64,000 bases of DNA from an uncultured Christensenella sp. (GTDB lineage Bacteria; Bacillota; Clostridia; Christensenellales; Borkfalkiaceae), in the NCBI GenBank assembly GCA_910583855.1, contig CAJTYL010000001.1, positions 124,001-188,000 on the forward strand. Direction: 5' to 3'. This document shows, in pieces, positions 1-8,567 of the stretch. The notes beneath the pieces are model-generated. The model did not search any database. It was not told the origin of the DNA and worked only from the letters and a program-made list of their open reading frames with translations. The position numbers were made by a program, and so were the translations under genes. Every line of letters starts with the position of its first letter. The first letter of the stretch is position 1.

Positions 1-702
1 CCATTTTTTAGTGAAAAGGACCTTGCCTTCCCTAATCGCGCAAATGTGGTGTAATACGTTGTCTTTCTTATATTTAAAACTGCAAAATCTGTTGGGTATA
101 ACTTTCTTTTTCTTGGAAGCGGTGTTCAAAGCCGACATATCTATGTAGCAAACGTACTTTTTCTTGCGGCAAAGTTCGCAGCTTTTTTGGAAAGTTCCGT
201 TTTCCCTTATCAGCTTCATATTCAAAAGCATAACGCCCGAATGAATATATTTGGTTATTCTTCCGGCGTCGCGCCTGCCCATAACCTCATATCTTTCGTC
301 AAATATATTCCAAAGTTTTTTAACGTCGTCGTTAAAGAAAACGTCGGTATCGAGGTAAATTACTTTATCTCCGATCTCGGGCACGAGGTCGGCAACCAAG
401 CGCAACGTAACGAAGTAGTGGTAGTACCTGTTGGGATAGTTCACGCTGGGCAATAAGTTTTTGCGGAATAAGTCGGAAATATCCACCAAATTTACCTTAC
501 TTTCGGGGTTCTTTGATTTTAAAAGCTTTTCGCAAATTAAACGGTCGGCTTCCGTGTGCGCCTTATTTTTTGAAATCTCGCTCACTTCCTCGGTTAAAAT
601 CGTCACGTTCAAAACTTCGTCGGTGTGGTCAACAAGCGTAATAAGCGATAAAAACAGTTGTTTAAAATATTTTTTATCCGAACAGTAAAATATATTAATC
701 AT
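1..702 (-). CDS. Glycosyltransferase family 8 protein, 3' end outside window
   Basis: Reading the minus strand from an ATG at 702 gives 234 codons open to the window edge, so the C-terminus is missing. The start MINIFYCSDKKY, the DxD-type metal/nucleotide-sugar site YLDTDVFF (about residue 105) and the later IHSGVMLLNMK segment are the hallmarks of GT8 (LgtC/RfaJ-like) retaining galactosyl/glucosyltransferases, which use UDP-sugars and Mn2+. The likely role is glycosylation of a cell-surface polysaccharide or glycolipid; the acceptor is unknown. No Shine-Dalgarno sequence precedes the ATG: a consensus promoter ends 7 nt upstream, so the mRNA is predicted to be leaderless. The gene follows metK after 70 bp but has its own promoter and need not share its regulation. 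Confidence 0.82.
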   Translation of the reverse strand, partial: MINIFYCSDKKYFKQLFLSLITLVDHTDEVLNVTILTEEVSEISKNKAHTEADRLICEKLLKSKNPESKVNLVDISDLFRKNLLPSVNYPNRYYHYFVTLRLVADLVPEIGDKVIYLDTDVFFNDDVKKLWNIFDERYEVMGRRDAGRITKYIHSGVMLLNMKLIRENGTFQKSCELCRKKKYVCYIDMSALNTASKKKKVIPNRFCSFKYKKDNVLHHICAIREGKVLFTKKW

Positions 703-709
703 AGTCAAA

Positions 710-738
710 ATAATATCATAACTCAGCGTGTATGTCAA
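710..738 (-). promoter_or_regulatory. Sigma-A promoter of the GT8 gene (leaderless)
   Basis: On the minus strand a perfect TTGACA (738-733) is followed after 17 nt by TATTAT (715-710). The ATG of the GT8 gene lies only 7 nt downstream, placing the expected transcription start at or next to the start codon. Confidence 0.7.
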
Positions 739-772
739 CGATACGCAGCGGATTGCCCGTCTGCCCCAAGCG

Positions 773-1921
773 TTATTTTAAGTACTTCTTTAAATCCTCG
801 GCTCTGTTTACCCTTTCCCAGGGCAAGCCTTCCTTACCGAAGTGCCCGTACGCTGCCGTATTCAAGTATATGGGCGCGCGTAGTCCCAAAGTTTTTATAA
901 TTGAATAGGGGCGGAGGTCGAACTCATTCACGACTATATCCGCAATTTCACCGTCGGAAAGCTTGCCCGTACCGTAGGTATCTACGAATACCGAAACGGG
1001 TCGCGCAACGCCGATAGCGTAGGCAACCTGCAATTCAACCTCGTCGCAAAGCCCTGCGGCAACTAAGTTTTTGCAGACGTATCTCGTCATATATGTAGCC
1101 GAGCGGTCAACCTTAGTGGGGTCCTTGCCCGAAAAAGCCCCGCCGCCGTGCGCGCATCTGCCGCCGTAAGTGTCTACTATAATCTTTCTGCCCGTAAGCC
1201 CGCTGTCGCCCTCCGGACCGCCTATTTCGAACCTGCCGGTGGGATTGATAAAAAATTTCGTATTTTCGTCAAGCAGTTTTTCGGGGATAACGGGTATCAC
1301 GTGCTTTAAAATATCCTCTCTCAACTGCTCCTGCGTAACCTTTGTATTGTGCTGTGCGGAAACAACCACCGTATCCACCCGCACGGGCGTTTTTCCGTCG
1401 TACTCAACCGTTACCTGAGACTTGCCGTCGGGGCGTAGGTACGGCAATATGCCTGACTTTCGCACTTCCGTAAGTCTTAAAGCAAGCTTGTGCGCAAGGG
1501 AAATGGGGAGGGGCATAAGCTCCTCGGTTTCTCTGCACGCATAGCCGAACATCATCCCTTGGTCGCCCGCGCCGAAGCTGTCGCAAAGGTCCTTTTCGTC
1601 CGCCCTGTCAACGCCCATAGCAATGTCGGGGCTTTGGCGGTGCACGGCAACCTGAACGTTGCACTTGTCGAACGCAAAAGACCCGTGTCTGTAACCCGTC
1701 TTTTCAATGGTATCCCGCGCAATTTTTTCGTAATCTATCTCGGCGTCGGCTGTAACCTCGCCCATTATAAGCAGTCTGTCGTAAGCGGCACAGCACTCAA
1801 TCGCGCACCTCGCGTTTTTGTCGGCGGTTAAAACCGCGTCAAGGCAAGCGTCGGAAATCTGGTCGCAAAGCTTGTCGGGGTGACCTTCCGTCACGCTCTC
1901 GCTCGTAAAAAACTTTTTCAT
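773..1921 (-). CDS. metK: S-adenosylmethionine synthetase
   Basis: Methionine adenosyltransferase makes SAM from methionine and ATP; it is a cytosolic tetramer. The 382-residue product has the family start [13 protein letters not shown], the ATP-site loop [12 protein letters not shown], the P-loop-like [16 protein letters not shown] and the C-terminal region typical of MetK, and its length is normal. It is the second gene after a GNAT acetyltransferase (22 bp gap) in a transcript controlled by a SAM-I riboswitch, so its own product represses it. The start follows from the conserved N-terminus. Confidence 0.97.
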   Translation of the reverse strand: MKKFFTSESVTEGHPDKLCDQISDACLDAVLTADKNARCAIECCAAYDRLLIMGEVTADAEIDYEKIARDTIEKTGYRHGSFAFDKCNVQVAVHRQSPDIAMGVDRADEKDLCDSFGAGDQGMMFGYACRETEELMPLPISLAHKLALRLTEVRKSGILPYLRPDGKSQVTVEYDGKTPVRVDTVVVSAQHNTKVTQEQLREDILKHVIPVIPEKLLDENTKFFINPTGRFEIGGPEGDSGLTGRKIIVDTYGGRCAHGGGAFSGKDPTKVDRSATYMTRYVCKNLVAAGLCDEVELQVAYAIGVARPVSVFVDTYGTGKLSDGEIADIVVNEFDLRPYSIIKTLGLRAPIYLNTAAYGHFGKEGLPWERVNRAEDLKKYLK

Positions 1922-1943
1922 TTATTTATCCTCAAGTTTATTT

Positions 1944-2390
1944 TTATCTGAATTTTTTTGACATTTGAATATAATCGAATTCTTCGTAACCTAACGCGCG
2001 GTATAGCTTTAACGCCCGCGTATTGGTTTTCTCGACTTCGAGCCTGCAAGCAACCGCGCCGCTTTTCTCAACGAATTCAAAAATCTTTTTGCCTATCCCG
2101 CGCCTGCGCATAGCAGGTTTTATATAAAGTTCGTCGAAAAACGCAGTCTTACCGCCGAATTCCTGCGAAGCGTAATATGCGATAAGCGCGTAGCCGGCAA
2201 CCTCGTCGTCACATTCTATTATATATCCGTTAATAAACTCACTCGAAAGAACTTCATTCCAGAAATTAAGTCTGTTTTCTTCGGGAATGGGCGCGTGCGC
2301 CGCCCCGCATATGTAAAAATCGCGCGACATCGCAAAAAATTCTTCTCTGTCGTCTGCCTTAATTTTTCTCAGCGTTACGTCGCCTTTCAT
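1944..2390 (-). CDS. GNAT-family N-acetyltransferase
   Basis: A 148-residue GCN5-related acetyltransferase that moves an acetyl group from acetyl-CoA to an amine. The acetyl-CoA pyrophosphate loop is visible as RRRGIGKKIFEFVE (about residues 95-108), and the C-terminal strand region LYRALGYEEFDYIQMSK is typical. The substrate cannot be read from sequence. It is the first gene behind the SAM-I riboswitch and is followed by metK, which suggests a methionine/SAM-linked role (inference). The SD is GAGGAAAAT directly before the ATG. Confidence 0.85.
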   Translation of the reverse strand: MKGDVTLRKIKADDREEFFAMSRDFYICGAAHAPIPEENRLNFWNEVLSSEFINGYIIECDDEVAGYALIAYYASQEFGGKTAFFDELYIKPAMRRRGIGKKIFEFVEKSGAVACRLEVEKTNTRALKLYRALGYEEFDYIQMSKKFR

Positions 2391-2403
2391 ATTTTCCTCA
2401 AAT

Positions 2404-2434
2404 AAAAGCCCCTTCCTGCCGTAGGAAGGGGCTT
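2404..2434 (-). terminator. Intrinsic terminator of the SAM riboswitch expression platform
   Basis: AGCCCCTTCCT (2407-2417) pairs with AGGAAGGGGCT (2423-2433), and on the minus strand the hairpin runs into TTTTATT. It lies between the SAM aptamer and the GNAT start codon, so it is the OFF hairpin that would end transcription when SAM is bound. Confidence 0.88.
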
Positions 2435-2447
2435 AAGTTTATATTTT

Positions 2448-2529
2448 CCCCATCGGTTCGGCGTTAGCACCTTGCCTTGCAGGTTGCTGTGTGGTCGCAG
2501 GGCCGTTCCCTCGCACACTCTTTATAGGT
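2448..2529 (-). promoter_or_regulatory. SAM-I riboswitch (S-box leader) controlling GNAT-metK
   Basis: Read on the minus strand, the region has the S-box core in order: AGAGTGTGCGAGGGA, GGCCCTGCGA, CAGCAACC, then AAGGTGCTAACGCC and the closing GATGGGG. CCTAT (2528-2524) and ATGGG (2453-2449) can form P1. An intrinsic terminator follows. S-box leaders bind SAM and switch off methionine or SAM genes; here the downstream genes are a GNAT acetyltransferase and metK. Confidence 0.92.
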
Positions 2530-2537
2530 TTGAAAAT

Positions 2538-2566
2538 ATTATACCGTTTAAAAGTACGATTGTCAA
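2538..2566 (-). promoter_or_regulatory. Sigma-A promoter of the S-box leader
   Basis: On the minus strand a perfect TTGACA (2566-2561) and a perfect TATAAT (2543-2538) are separated by 17 nt, directly upstream of the SAM aptamer. Confidence 0.88.
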
Positions 2567-2571
2567 ACGAT

Positions 2572-2600
2572 TTGCTTTTGTTTTGCTTTTATCGTATAAT
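2572..2600 (+). promoter_or_regulatory. Promoter of the radical SAM gene (leaderless)
   Basis: TTGCTT (2572-2577), a 17-nt spacer and a perfect TATAAT (2595-2600). The ATG of the radical SAM gene lies 6 nt after the -10 box and there is no SD, so the transcript is predicted to start at the A of ATG. It is back-to-back with the S-box promoter. Confidence 0.65.
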
Positions 2601-2606
2601 TTAATT

Positions 2607-3458
2607 ATGAATTGTTTCCAGTGCCCCGTATCCTGTGGCGCCGACCGTAAAAAGATAAGCGGCGCGTGCGGCGTTAAGGGGATAAAAATAGCAAAATATT
2701 ATCTTCATCCGTTTGAAGAGCCGCCCGTCTCTTTCAAAAACGGCAGCGGTTGCATATTTTTCTGCGGCTGTTCGCTCAAATGCGCGTTCTGCCAAAACTT
2801 CGAGCTTTCCCGCAATTTGCGTGGGAAAGAGATAACGGAAGGGGAGCTTGCCGATATTTTCAAAGACCTCGAAGATAGGGGTGCAGAAAATATAAATTTG
2901 GTCAATCCTACCCATTATTTAAGGCATATAATGGGGGCAATCGATATTTACCGCCCAAAAATACCCGTAGTTTACAACACTCACGGCTACGAAACAGAGG
3001 AGGCGCTGCGCCTTGCGGACGGGTTTGTCGATATATGGCTCACCGACCTCAAATTTATTGATAACGCGCTTTCAAAGCGTTATACGTCCCGTCCCGACTA
3101 TGCAGATTTTGCACTTCCCGCCGTTAAGCTTATGGCGCAAAAGCCTTTGAAAATGCGTGAGGACGGCAAGATGCTTTCGGGCTGCATCGTCCGCCATTTA
3201 ATTCTTCCGCTTGCTGCTTACGACAGCGTGAACGTAGTAAAGTTCGTCGCAACTCTTCCGGAGTCCGTGTATTTCAGTCTTATGAGCCAATACACGCCGT
3301 TCGGTGAAATCGGAAATTATAAAGAACTTCAACGCCGCGTCACTCGCCGCGAGTACGAAAAAGTAGTTGCCGCAGTGGAAGAATACGGGCTTCAAAACGT
3401 TTTTTTGCAGGACTATACGAGCGCAACGCAAGATTTTATACCTAAATGGGATTATTGA
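2607..3458 (+). CDS. Radical SAM protein, PFL-activating-enzyme-like
   Basis: 283 residues. The radical SAM cluster motif CGCSLKCAFCQN (CxxxCxxC) binds the 4Fe-4S cluster that cleaves SAM; further family features are VNPTHYLRH and YNTHGYE. The N-terminus is Cys-rich (MNCFQCPVSCG...GACG). This uncharacterised family is often annotated as pyruvate-formate-lyase activating enzyme homologues; no glycyl-radical enzyme is adjacent, so the true substrate is unknown. An upstream in-frame start at 2472 lies inside the divergent S-box leader and gives residues unlike the family, so ATG 2607 is chosen; a promoter -10 box ends 6 nt before it. The ABC-F gene starts 3 nt after the stop. Confidence 0.85.
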   Translation: MNCFQCPVSCGADRKKISGACGVKGIKIAKYYLHPFEEPPVSFKNGSGCIFFCGCSLKCAFCQNFELSRNLRGKEITEGELADIFKDLEDRGAENINLVNPTHYLRHIMGAIDIYRPKIPVVYNTHGYETEEALRLADGFVDIWLTDLKFIDNALSKRYTSRPDYADFALPAVKLMAQKPLKMREDGKMLSGCIVRHLILPLAAYDSVNVVKFVATLPESVYFSLMSQYTPFGEIGNYKELQRRVTRREYEKVVAAVEEYGLQNVFLQDYTSATQDFIPKWDY

Positions 3459-3461
3459 TAA

Positions 3462-5354
3462 ATGTTAATTACGGTAGACAACGCTAAGTTTTCTTACGGC
3501 GACAATTTAATATTCGAAAACGTTTCGTTCGCTGTGAACGAGGGCGAGCGCGTAGGTCTAATCGGCGCCAACGGAGAGGGTAAAACCACCCTTATAAAAC
3601 TTATAACGGGGGAGCAGTATCCCGACGACGGCAAGGTTATAAAAAAGAACGGCGCGCGCATAGGTTATCTTGAACAGAACGGCGGAATAATAAGCGGGCG
3701 CACGGTCTATGAAGAAGCCAGAAGCGTCTTCAATGCCGAGCTTTCCGCGCTTGCAAAGCTTGAAAATCTCTCGCGGAAATTATCGTTGATTGACGGATAT
3801 ACCCCCGAATATGCCGCAGTTTCGGCGCAAATTGAAAGTTTAAACGCTTATATTTCCTCGCACGACTGCTACTCCGTGGAAGTCAAAGTAAAGACCGTTT
3901 TAAACGGTATGGGCTTTATAGACAAGTACGACCAACCCGTCGGCACTATGTCTGGCGGGGAGAAAACTCGGCTTAAGCTTACAAAGCTTCTTTTGGAACA
4001 GCCCGACTTGCTTATTTTGGACGAACCCACGAACCACCTCGATATCAACACCCTTTTTTGGCTTGAAGATTACCTTGCTTCCTTTAAGGGCGCAATTTTG
4101 GTCGTATCCCACGACCGATACTTTCTCGATAAGCTCGTTTCTCGCGTTTTGGAGATTGAAAACAAAAAGCTTTTGTCGTTTTCGGGCAACTACTCCAAAT
4201 ATAAAATTTTAAAGGCTGAAAGGCAAGCGCGACTTTTGAAGGAATACGAAGCGCAGCAGGAAGAACGCGCTAAATTGCAGGACTACGTCGACAGGAACAT
4301 CGTCCGCGCAACCACGGCGAAGTCCGCGCAAAGCAGGGTCAAACAGCTTGAAAAAATGGAAATTTTAGAAAAGCCGTTCACCCCGCCGAAATCGCCCGTT
4401 TACAGATTCACATTTGAAAATTCCTCTTACGAAAATGTTTTAAGTATCAGTTCGTTAAACCTTGAAATTGGCGTTAAACGGCTCATATGCGGGGGGCAAT
4501 TACAAATTAAACGGGGTGAAAAGGTTGCATTGACTGGTGAAAACGGCACGGGTAAGTCCACGCTTATCAAGGAGATTTTTAAAGGCGCAAACCCTCAAAT
4601 AGATATAGGTCGCTTTGTAAAGCTTGCCTTATACGATCAGGAGGGCGCGAATTTAAACGGCGACAATACCGTGCTTTCGGAGCTGTGGGAAAGGCACGTG
4701 GGGCTTACCCAGACCGAGGTCAGGTCCGCGCTTGCAAGATGCGGGCTTTACGAAGAGGATATGGAAAAGCCCGTAAAATCCCTATCGGGCGGAGAACGCG
4801 CCAAGCTTGCTTTATGTATTTTAGAATGTGAAAAGGGCAACTTCCTTTTATTGGACGAGCCCACAAACCACCTCGACTTGCCTGCGCGAGAGAGCCTTGA
4901 AAAGGCTTTAATAAGCTTTGACGGAACTATTCTCTTCGTCTCACACGACAGATACTTCATCTCCGCGATTGCGCAAAAGGTGGTTGAAATAGAGGACGGC
5001 AAGTTTAACGTTTACGACGGAGATTACGCCTTCTATACCGAGGAAAAGAAGCGCAAGCGCGAACTCGCAAGACAGAGCGAGGAGGAAAAACGCCGCCAAG
5101 CCGCAAAGGAAGAAAAGCAGACCTCCTACCGTTCCAAAAAAGAACGCGCCGAAGAAGAGCGCAAAAAAACGGCTATAAAGCAGATAGAGCGGAAAATTTC
5201 CGCTTTGGAAGATGAAGAAGAACGGTTAAACGCTCAGCTTGCCGACCCCGCGGTTTCCGCAGATTACAAAAAAGTAAATGAAATTTTGGAGCGGCTTCAT
5301 TCCATAAAATTACAAACGGATAAACTTTACAACGAGTATTCCGATATGTTATAA
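3462..5354 (+). CDS. ABC-F family ribosome-associated ATPase
   Basis: 630 residues with two ABC ATPase domains and no membrane segments, the ABC-F (Uup/YdiF/EttA) layout. Domain 1 has Walker A GANGEGKTT and signature MSGGEKTRLKL with DEPTNHLD; domain 2 has GENGTGKST and LSGGERAKLAL with DEPTNHLD. Between them is a charged linker (the P-site tRNA interaction motif in this family). After about residue 535 there is a Lys/Glu-rich coiled coil of the kind seen in YdiF and Uup. ABC-F proteins act on the ribosome in stalling rescue, or antibiotic resistance in some subfamilies; nothing here identifies a resistance subtype. It is probably co-transcribed with the radical SAM gene (3-nt gap). Confidence 0.93.
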   Translation: MLITVDNAKFSYGDNLIFENVSFAVNEGERVGLIGANGEGKTTLIKLITGEQYPDDGKVIKKNGARIGYLEQNGGIISGRTVYEEARSVFNAELSALAKLENLSRKLSLIDGYTPEYAAVSAQIESLNAYISSHDCYSVEVKVKTVLNGMGFIDKYDQPVGTMSGGEKTRLKLTKLLLEQPDLLILDEPTNHLDINTLFWLEDYLASFKGAILVVSHDRYFLDKLVSRVLEIENKKLLSFSGNYSKYKILKAERQARLLKEYEAQQEERAKLQDYVDRNIVRATTAKSAQSRVKQLEKMEILEKPFTPPKSPVYRFTFENSSYENVLSISSLNLEIGVKRLICGGQLQIKRGEKVALTGENGTGKSTLIKEIFKGANPQIDIGRFVKLALYDQEGANLNGDNTVLSELWERHVGLTQTEVRSALARCGLYEEDMEKPVKSLSGGERAKLALCILECEKGNFLLLDEPTNHLDLPARESLEKALISFDGTILFVSHDRYFISAIAQKVVEIEDGKFNVYDGDYAFYTEEKKRKRELARQSEEEKRRQAAKEEKQTSYRSKKERAEEERKKTAIKQIERKISALEDEEERLNAQLADPAVSADYKKVNEILERLHSIKLQTDKLYNEYSDML

Positions 5355-5385
5355 TAAACCTATCCACTGTAAAACAAGGTCTGAT

Positions 5386-6417
5386 ATGGATAAGAAAGAG
5401 AACGAACGGCAAACCGAAGAGCAAGTTAACGTCCGCCATACCATAACCGCGGAAGAAACCTTTACGCTTGCAAAAGACATCTTCGATATCCGCTGTTTTT
5501 TAAAAAACGTATACGCAAACCGCGCCGTCATCGCGAGAAGGCTCAATATCCTTACCCTGACGGTAAGCACCGTCTTTATGTTTTTGTACGCGGCGTACGT
5601 GCTGTTTACGGGGCTCACGAAAGAGCTGGGCTTTGAATTCCGGATAGTTCTTTACTGTATGCTTGCCGCATACGTCGTCGCATTTGCGGTTTTAATAATC
5701 GTTTCCGTTCTCGGCAGCAAAGCGGGTACTAAGGGCGTTATAAAGGTAAAAAGGACTATAACCGTTTTTAAAATTATAGTAAGGCTCCTGTCGGTTGCAA
5801 TTTCTATAACGGCAATCGTCCTGTCGCGCTCGGGCGAAGATGCCGCCGCGGCTAACGTTGCGGTAGATATTTTAATTATAATACTTTCGGTAATAACGAT
5901 AATCGTCCAGCTTTTGCCGCTTTTCTTCGGCGGTACGGGCAAGCTTGTCCGTTGGCTTTTATCTCCCGTCAAAATCAAGTACAGGTTTTCAAAGGTTATT
6001 CTCGAATGGTACGAGCTTGCGGTGTCGGGAAACGCTAAGAGCGGTGCGGTAAAGAAAGTTTCCAAAAAATATTTTGAAGACATAGGAACGCAAATCGATA
6101 CGTATTTAATTCCCGCGCTTGGCAATAAATATATTAATTCCGTTAAACCCGCTCATCTTTTAAACGCTGTTGACCGCGCAAGCGAAGAGGACAGACCCGT
6201 TTTGGAAGGTGTTTTGAAAAACGTGTTTTCCTATGCGGCGGAGTGCGGCTACGTGACCTTCGACCCCTGCAAGGATTTGAATTTTGAAGGCAGCGTAGAG
6301 GAAGAGGAAAAGCCGCAAAGAACGACTTTTAAGGAAAGAATTTTAAAATTCGGTATAAAAAAAGGTAAGTCTATGCTCGATAAATACATTGCGGACAGTA
6401 TGGACGAAAATCAATAA
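5386..6417 (+). CDS. Membrane protein of unknown function
   Basis: 343 residues, family not recognised. The N-terminal 55 residues are charged and cytosolic-looking. Four hydrophobic segments follow (about residues 54-76, 88-110, 126-147 and 157-182), then a soluble C-terminal half with a helical, charged character ending in KSMLDKYIADSMDENQ. An AAGGT Shine-Dalgarno lies before the ATG. It sits 31 bp after the ABC-F gene and 11 bp before another small membrane protein, so all are probably in one transcript ending at the 6.75 kb terminator. Confidence 0.75.
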   Translation: MDKKENERQTEEQVNVRHTITAEETFTLAKDIFDIRCFLKNVYANRAVIARRLNILTLTVSTVFMFLYAAYVLFTGLTKELGFEFRIVLYCMLAAYVVAFAVLIIVSVLGSKAGTKGVIKVKRTITVFKIIVRLLSVAISITAIVLSRSGEDAAAANVAVDILIIILSVITIIVQLLPLFFGGTGKLVRWLLSPVKIKYRFSKVILEWYELAVSGNAKSGAVKKVSKKYFEDIGTQIDTYLIPALGNKYINSVKPAHLLNAVDRASEEDRPVLEGVLKNVFSYAAECGYVTFDPCKDLNFEGSVEEEEKPQRTTFKERILKFGIKKGKSMLDKYIADSMDENQ

Positions 6418-6428
6418 ACGGAGAAATT

Positions 6429-6737
6429 ATGAATAAAGTTGAAAAAGACGAAATAAGCCAATTACCCTATAAGTATCACCCTCTCACTATGTGGAGCATA
6501 ATAGGCTGGAATATTCTATTTAACGCTTTTTTCGGTATAAGCTTCATTTTAACGCTTGTTTTTGCTTTCAATCGCGGCAATATAAACAGAAGAAGCCTTG
6601 CAAGATTCTGGCTTTTATTAAAGCTGATAGGCTTGATACTCGTAGGCGTAGCGATCGGAATACTGTTCGCAACGGGCGTTATGGATACCGTAATCGAGTA
6701 TATCAAGGAAATGCTTTCGCAAATCATACCCCAATAA
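6429..6737 (+). CDS. Small two-helix membrane protein
   Basis: 102 residues, not assigned to a family. Two long hydrophobic stretches (about residues 20-46 and 62-82) flank a basic loop (NRGNINRRSLARF). The layout resembles short CD225/DUF4234-like two-TM proteins, but no diagnostic motif was found. The SD GGAGAAATT directly precedes the ATG. It is the last gene before a strong bidirectional terminator. Confidence 0.65.
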   Translation: MNKVEKDEISQLPYKYHPLTMWSIIGWNILFNAFFGISFILTLVFAFNRGNINRRSLARFWLLLKLIGLILVGVAIGILFATGVMDTVIEYIKEMLSQIIPQ

Positions 6738-6745
6738 GTTTAAAC

Positions 6746-6785
6746 TAAAAGCCCGCCGCGCTTTGTTAGCGCGGCGGGCTTTTTA
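6746..6785. terminator. Bidirectional intrinsic terminator
   Basis: AGCCCGCCGCGC (6750-6761) pairs with GCGCGGCGGGCT (6769-6780), with T-tracts on both strands. It separates the plus-strand 5.4-6.7 kb operon from the convergent glyS. Confidence 0.92.
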
Positions 6786-6795
6786 TTATCGATAC

Positions 6796-8172
6796 TTAAA
6801 ACTCCAAGCTCTTTTCAATATACGCTTTCAGCTCGTCAACATTAAGCCTTATCTGCTCCATACTGTCCCTGTCGCGCACGGTAACCGTGTCGTCGTTCAG
6901 ACTGTCGAAGTCGACGGTCACGCAGAAGGGAGTGCCTATTTCGTCCTGACGGCGGTAGCGTTTTCCGATAGACCCCGCCTCGTCATAGTCGCACGCAAAA
7001 TACTTTGCAAGTTTTGCGTAAACCTCTTTCGCCTTTTCGGAAAGTTGTTTTTGTAACGGCAAAACCGCAACCTTATAGGGTGCAATGACTGGGTGGAAGT
7101 GCATAACGACGCGTGTATCGCCGCCCTCTAAAACCTGTTCCTCGTACGCCGCGCAAAGCAGAGCAAGCGTAAGCCTGTCCGCGCCGATAGAGTATTCTAT
7201 AACGTTGGGCAGGTATTTTTCACCCGTGAACGGGTCAATATAGGTCATCGCTTTCCCCGAATATTCCTGATGTCTGCTCAAATCCCAGGTGCCGCGGTGG
7301 TGTATGCCGTTCAGCTCCTGCCAGCCCATAGGGAAGTTATACTGTATGTCGCAAGCCGCCTTAGCGTAGTGCGCCAGCTTGTCGTGGTCGTGGAAGCGCA
7401 AATTTTCCGCTTTCAAGCCAAGATTCTCAACGTACTTTATCGCCTTTTCTTTATACTCTGCGTAGTATTCCATAGACGTCTCTTCCTTGCAGAATAATTG
7501 AAGCTCCATCTGCTCGAATTCAACCGTCCTGAAAAGGAAGTTTCCTGGCGTGATTTCGTTTCTGAACGACTTGCCTATCTGTGCAATCGCAAACGGAATT
7601 TTGGCGCGCGTCGTCCTCTGCACGTTCAAAAAGTTAACGTACTCGCCCTGGCAAGTTTCGGGTCTTAAATATACCTTGTCCGACTCGGCTTCCAACGTTC
7701 CGCGCGAGGTTATGAACATAGGGTTGAACTTTCTAATAGGAGTCCAGCTCCTCACGCCGCAGTGGGGGCACTTTATATCGTGCTCCTCGATATATTTCTC
7801 CATTTCCTCGTCGGTCATGGCTTCAGCCGCAACCGTGCCCTTGGAATGTTGCTCAATCAAAGTATCCGCGCGGAACCGCTGCTTGCAGTTCTTGCAGTCC
7901 ATTTTGGGGTCGCCGAAGCTTGCAACGTGTCCGCTTGCTTCCCAAACCTTCGGATTCATAAGAATAGCCGCGTCCACGCCGTAAGAATTAGGGCTTTCCT
8001 GAACGAAGCGTTTCCACCACGAACGCTTAACGTTGTTTTTCAGCTCAACGCCCACAGGACCGAAGTCCCAGGTGTTCGCAAACCCACCGTAAATATCGCT
8101 GCCGGGGTAAACGAACCCGCGGTTCTTGCAAAGATTTACTATCTTTTCCATCGTCAACTTATTATCAGCCAT
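6796..8172 (-). CDS. glyS: Glycyl-tRNA synthetase, class II single-chain type
   Basis: Charges tRNA-Gly. 458 residues of the alpha2 (archaeal/eukaryal-like) GlyRS found in many Firmicutes, not the alpha2beta2 GlyQ/GlyS. Visible features are KNRGFVYPGSDIYGG at the N-terminus, the class II motif 2 region FRNEITPGNFLFRTVEFEQ, the motif 3 region IEYSIGADRLTLALL, and the C-terminal anticodon-binding domain starting near FHPVIAPYKVAVLPL. ATG 8172 is preferred over one 30 nt upstream because GGAGT precedes it at good spacing and the conserved MxxxxIVNLCKNRG start fits. It has its own promoter; no T-box elements were found in the short leader. Confidence 0.95.
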   Translation of the reverse strand: MADNKLTMEKIVNLCKNRGFVYPGSDIYGGFANTWDFGPVGVELKNNVKRSWWKRFVQESPNSYGVDAAILMNPKVWEASGHVASFGDPKMDCKNCKQRFRADTLIEQHSKGTVAAEAMTDEEMEKYIEEHDIKCPHCGVRSWTPIRKFNPMFITSRGTLEAESDKVYLRPETCQGEYVNFLNVQRTTRAKIPFAIAQIGKSFRNEITPGNFLFRTVEFEQMELQLFCKEETSMEYYAEYKEKAIKYVENLGLKAENLRFHDHDKLAHYAKAACDIQYNFPMGWQELNGIHHRGTWDLSRHQEYSGKAMTYIDPFTGEKYLPNVIEYSIGADRLTLALLCAAYEEQVLEGGDTRVVMHFHPVIAPYKVAVLPLQKQLSEKAKEVYAKLAKYFACDYDEAGSIGKRYRRQDEIGTPFCVTVDFDSLNDDTVTVRDRDSMEQIRLNVDELKAYIEKSLEF

Positions 8173-8224
8173 AAAAATAAACTCCTTTCCCGCACTTGGC
8201 AATAATGCGGAATTTAATAAATCA

Positions 8225-8253
8225 AGTTTAATTTATTTGCCTTTTCAAGTCAA
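8225..8253 (-). promoter_or_regulatory. Promoter of glyS
   Basis: On the minus strand TTGACT (8253-8248), a 17-nt spacer and TAAACT (8230-8225) give a leader of about 50 nt before the glyS ATG. Confidence 0.6.
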
Positions 8254-8268
8254 GTAAATAAGGGGGAG

Positions 8269-8487
8269 TTAGTTTTCAGACTGCTGCAAAACTACTACGT
8301 AAGTATCAACAATTTCTTCTTCACTACCAAGTGACAGTTTTTCGTCCAAATAATTTCTGATGTCGTGTAACTTTTCAAAGAAAACATCGTCCTCACGGAT
8401 AGAGTGGATTTGCAAAAGCAGCTCTAAATACACGTCCACAAAATGCCAGCAAAATTCTTGTTTGGTTTTAGTAATTTTAGTTTTCAT
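8269..8487 (-). CDS. Small hypothetical protein divergent from an XRE regulator
   Basis: 72 residues from ATG 8487, soluble, acidic, helical in character (FVDVYLELLLQIHS...LHDIRNYLDEKL). No family recognised. An earlier in-frame ATG at 8538 would place the operator inside the gene and is rejected. The chosen ATG lies 6 nt after a perfect TATAAT with TTGACT upstream, so the transcript should be leaderless. The gene is divergent from the XRE gene at 8568 and shares a promoter region that contains a 10-bp inverted repeat, so the two probably form a regulated pair. A toxin-antitoxin-like role is possible but unproven. Confidence 0.6.
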   Translation of the reverse strand: MKTKITKTKQEFCWHFVDVYLELLLQIHSIREDDVFFEKLHDIRNYLDEKLSLGSEEEIVDTYVVVLQQSEN

Positions 8488-8493
8488 GAAAAA

Positions 8494-8523
8494 ATTATAC
8501 TGCACGCAATGCATGCAAGTCAA
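8494..8523 (-). promoter_or_regulatory. Leaderless promoter of the small divergent gene
   Basis: On the minus strand TTGACT (8523-8518), an 18-nt spacer and TATAAT (8499-8494); the start codon follows after 6 nt. The left arm of the inverted repeat (8502-8511) lies inside the spacer. Confidence 0.65.
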
Positions 8524-8545
8524 GCGAATTGCACCCATTGCGTGC
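8502..8545. promoter_or_regulatory. Inverted-repeat operator between divergent XRE pair
   Basis: GCACGCAATG (8502-8511) is perfectly complementary to CATTGCGTGC (8536-8545). The arms are 24 nt apart, and one arm sits in the -35/-10 spacer of the minus-strand gene. This is a likely binding site for the adjacent XRE protein (autoregulation, inferred). Confidence 0.6.
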
Positions 8546-8567
8546 TAAAATTTAATAGGAGGAAATA

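Noticed and set aside
2472..2606. N-terminal extension of the radical SAM protein
   Set aside because: It would be encoded by the antisense of the SAM riboswitch and lies upstream of the gene's own promoter.
8173..8268. T-box leader before glyS
   Set aside because: The leader is only about 50 nt and has no T-box (GGTGGNACCGCG-like) or terminator element.
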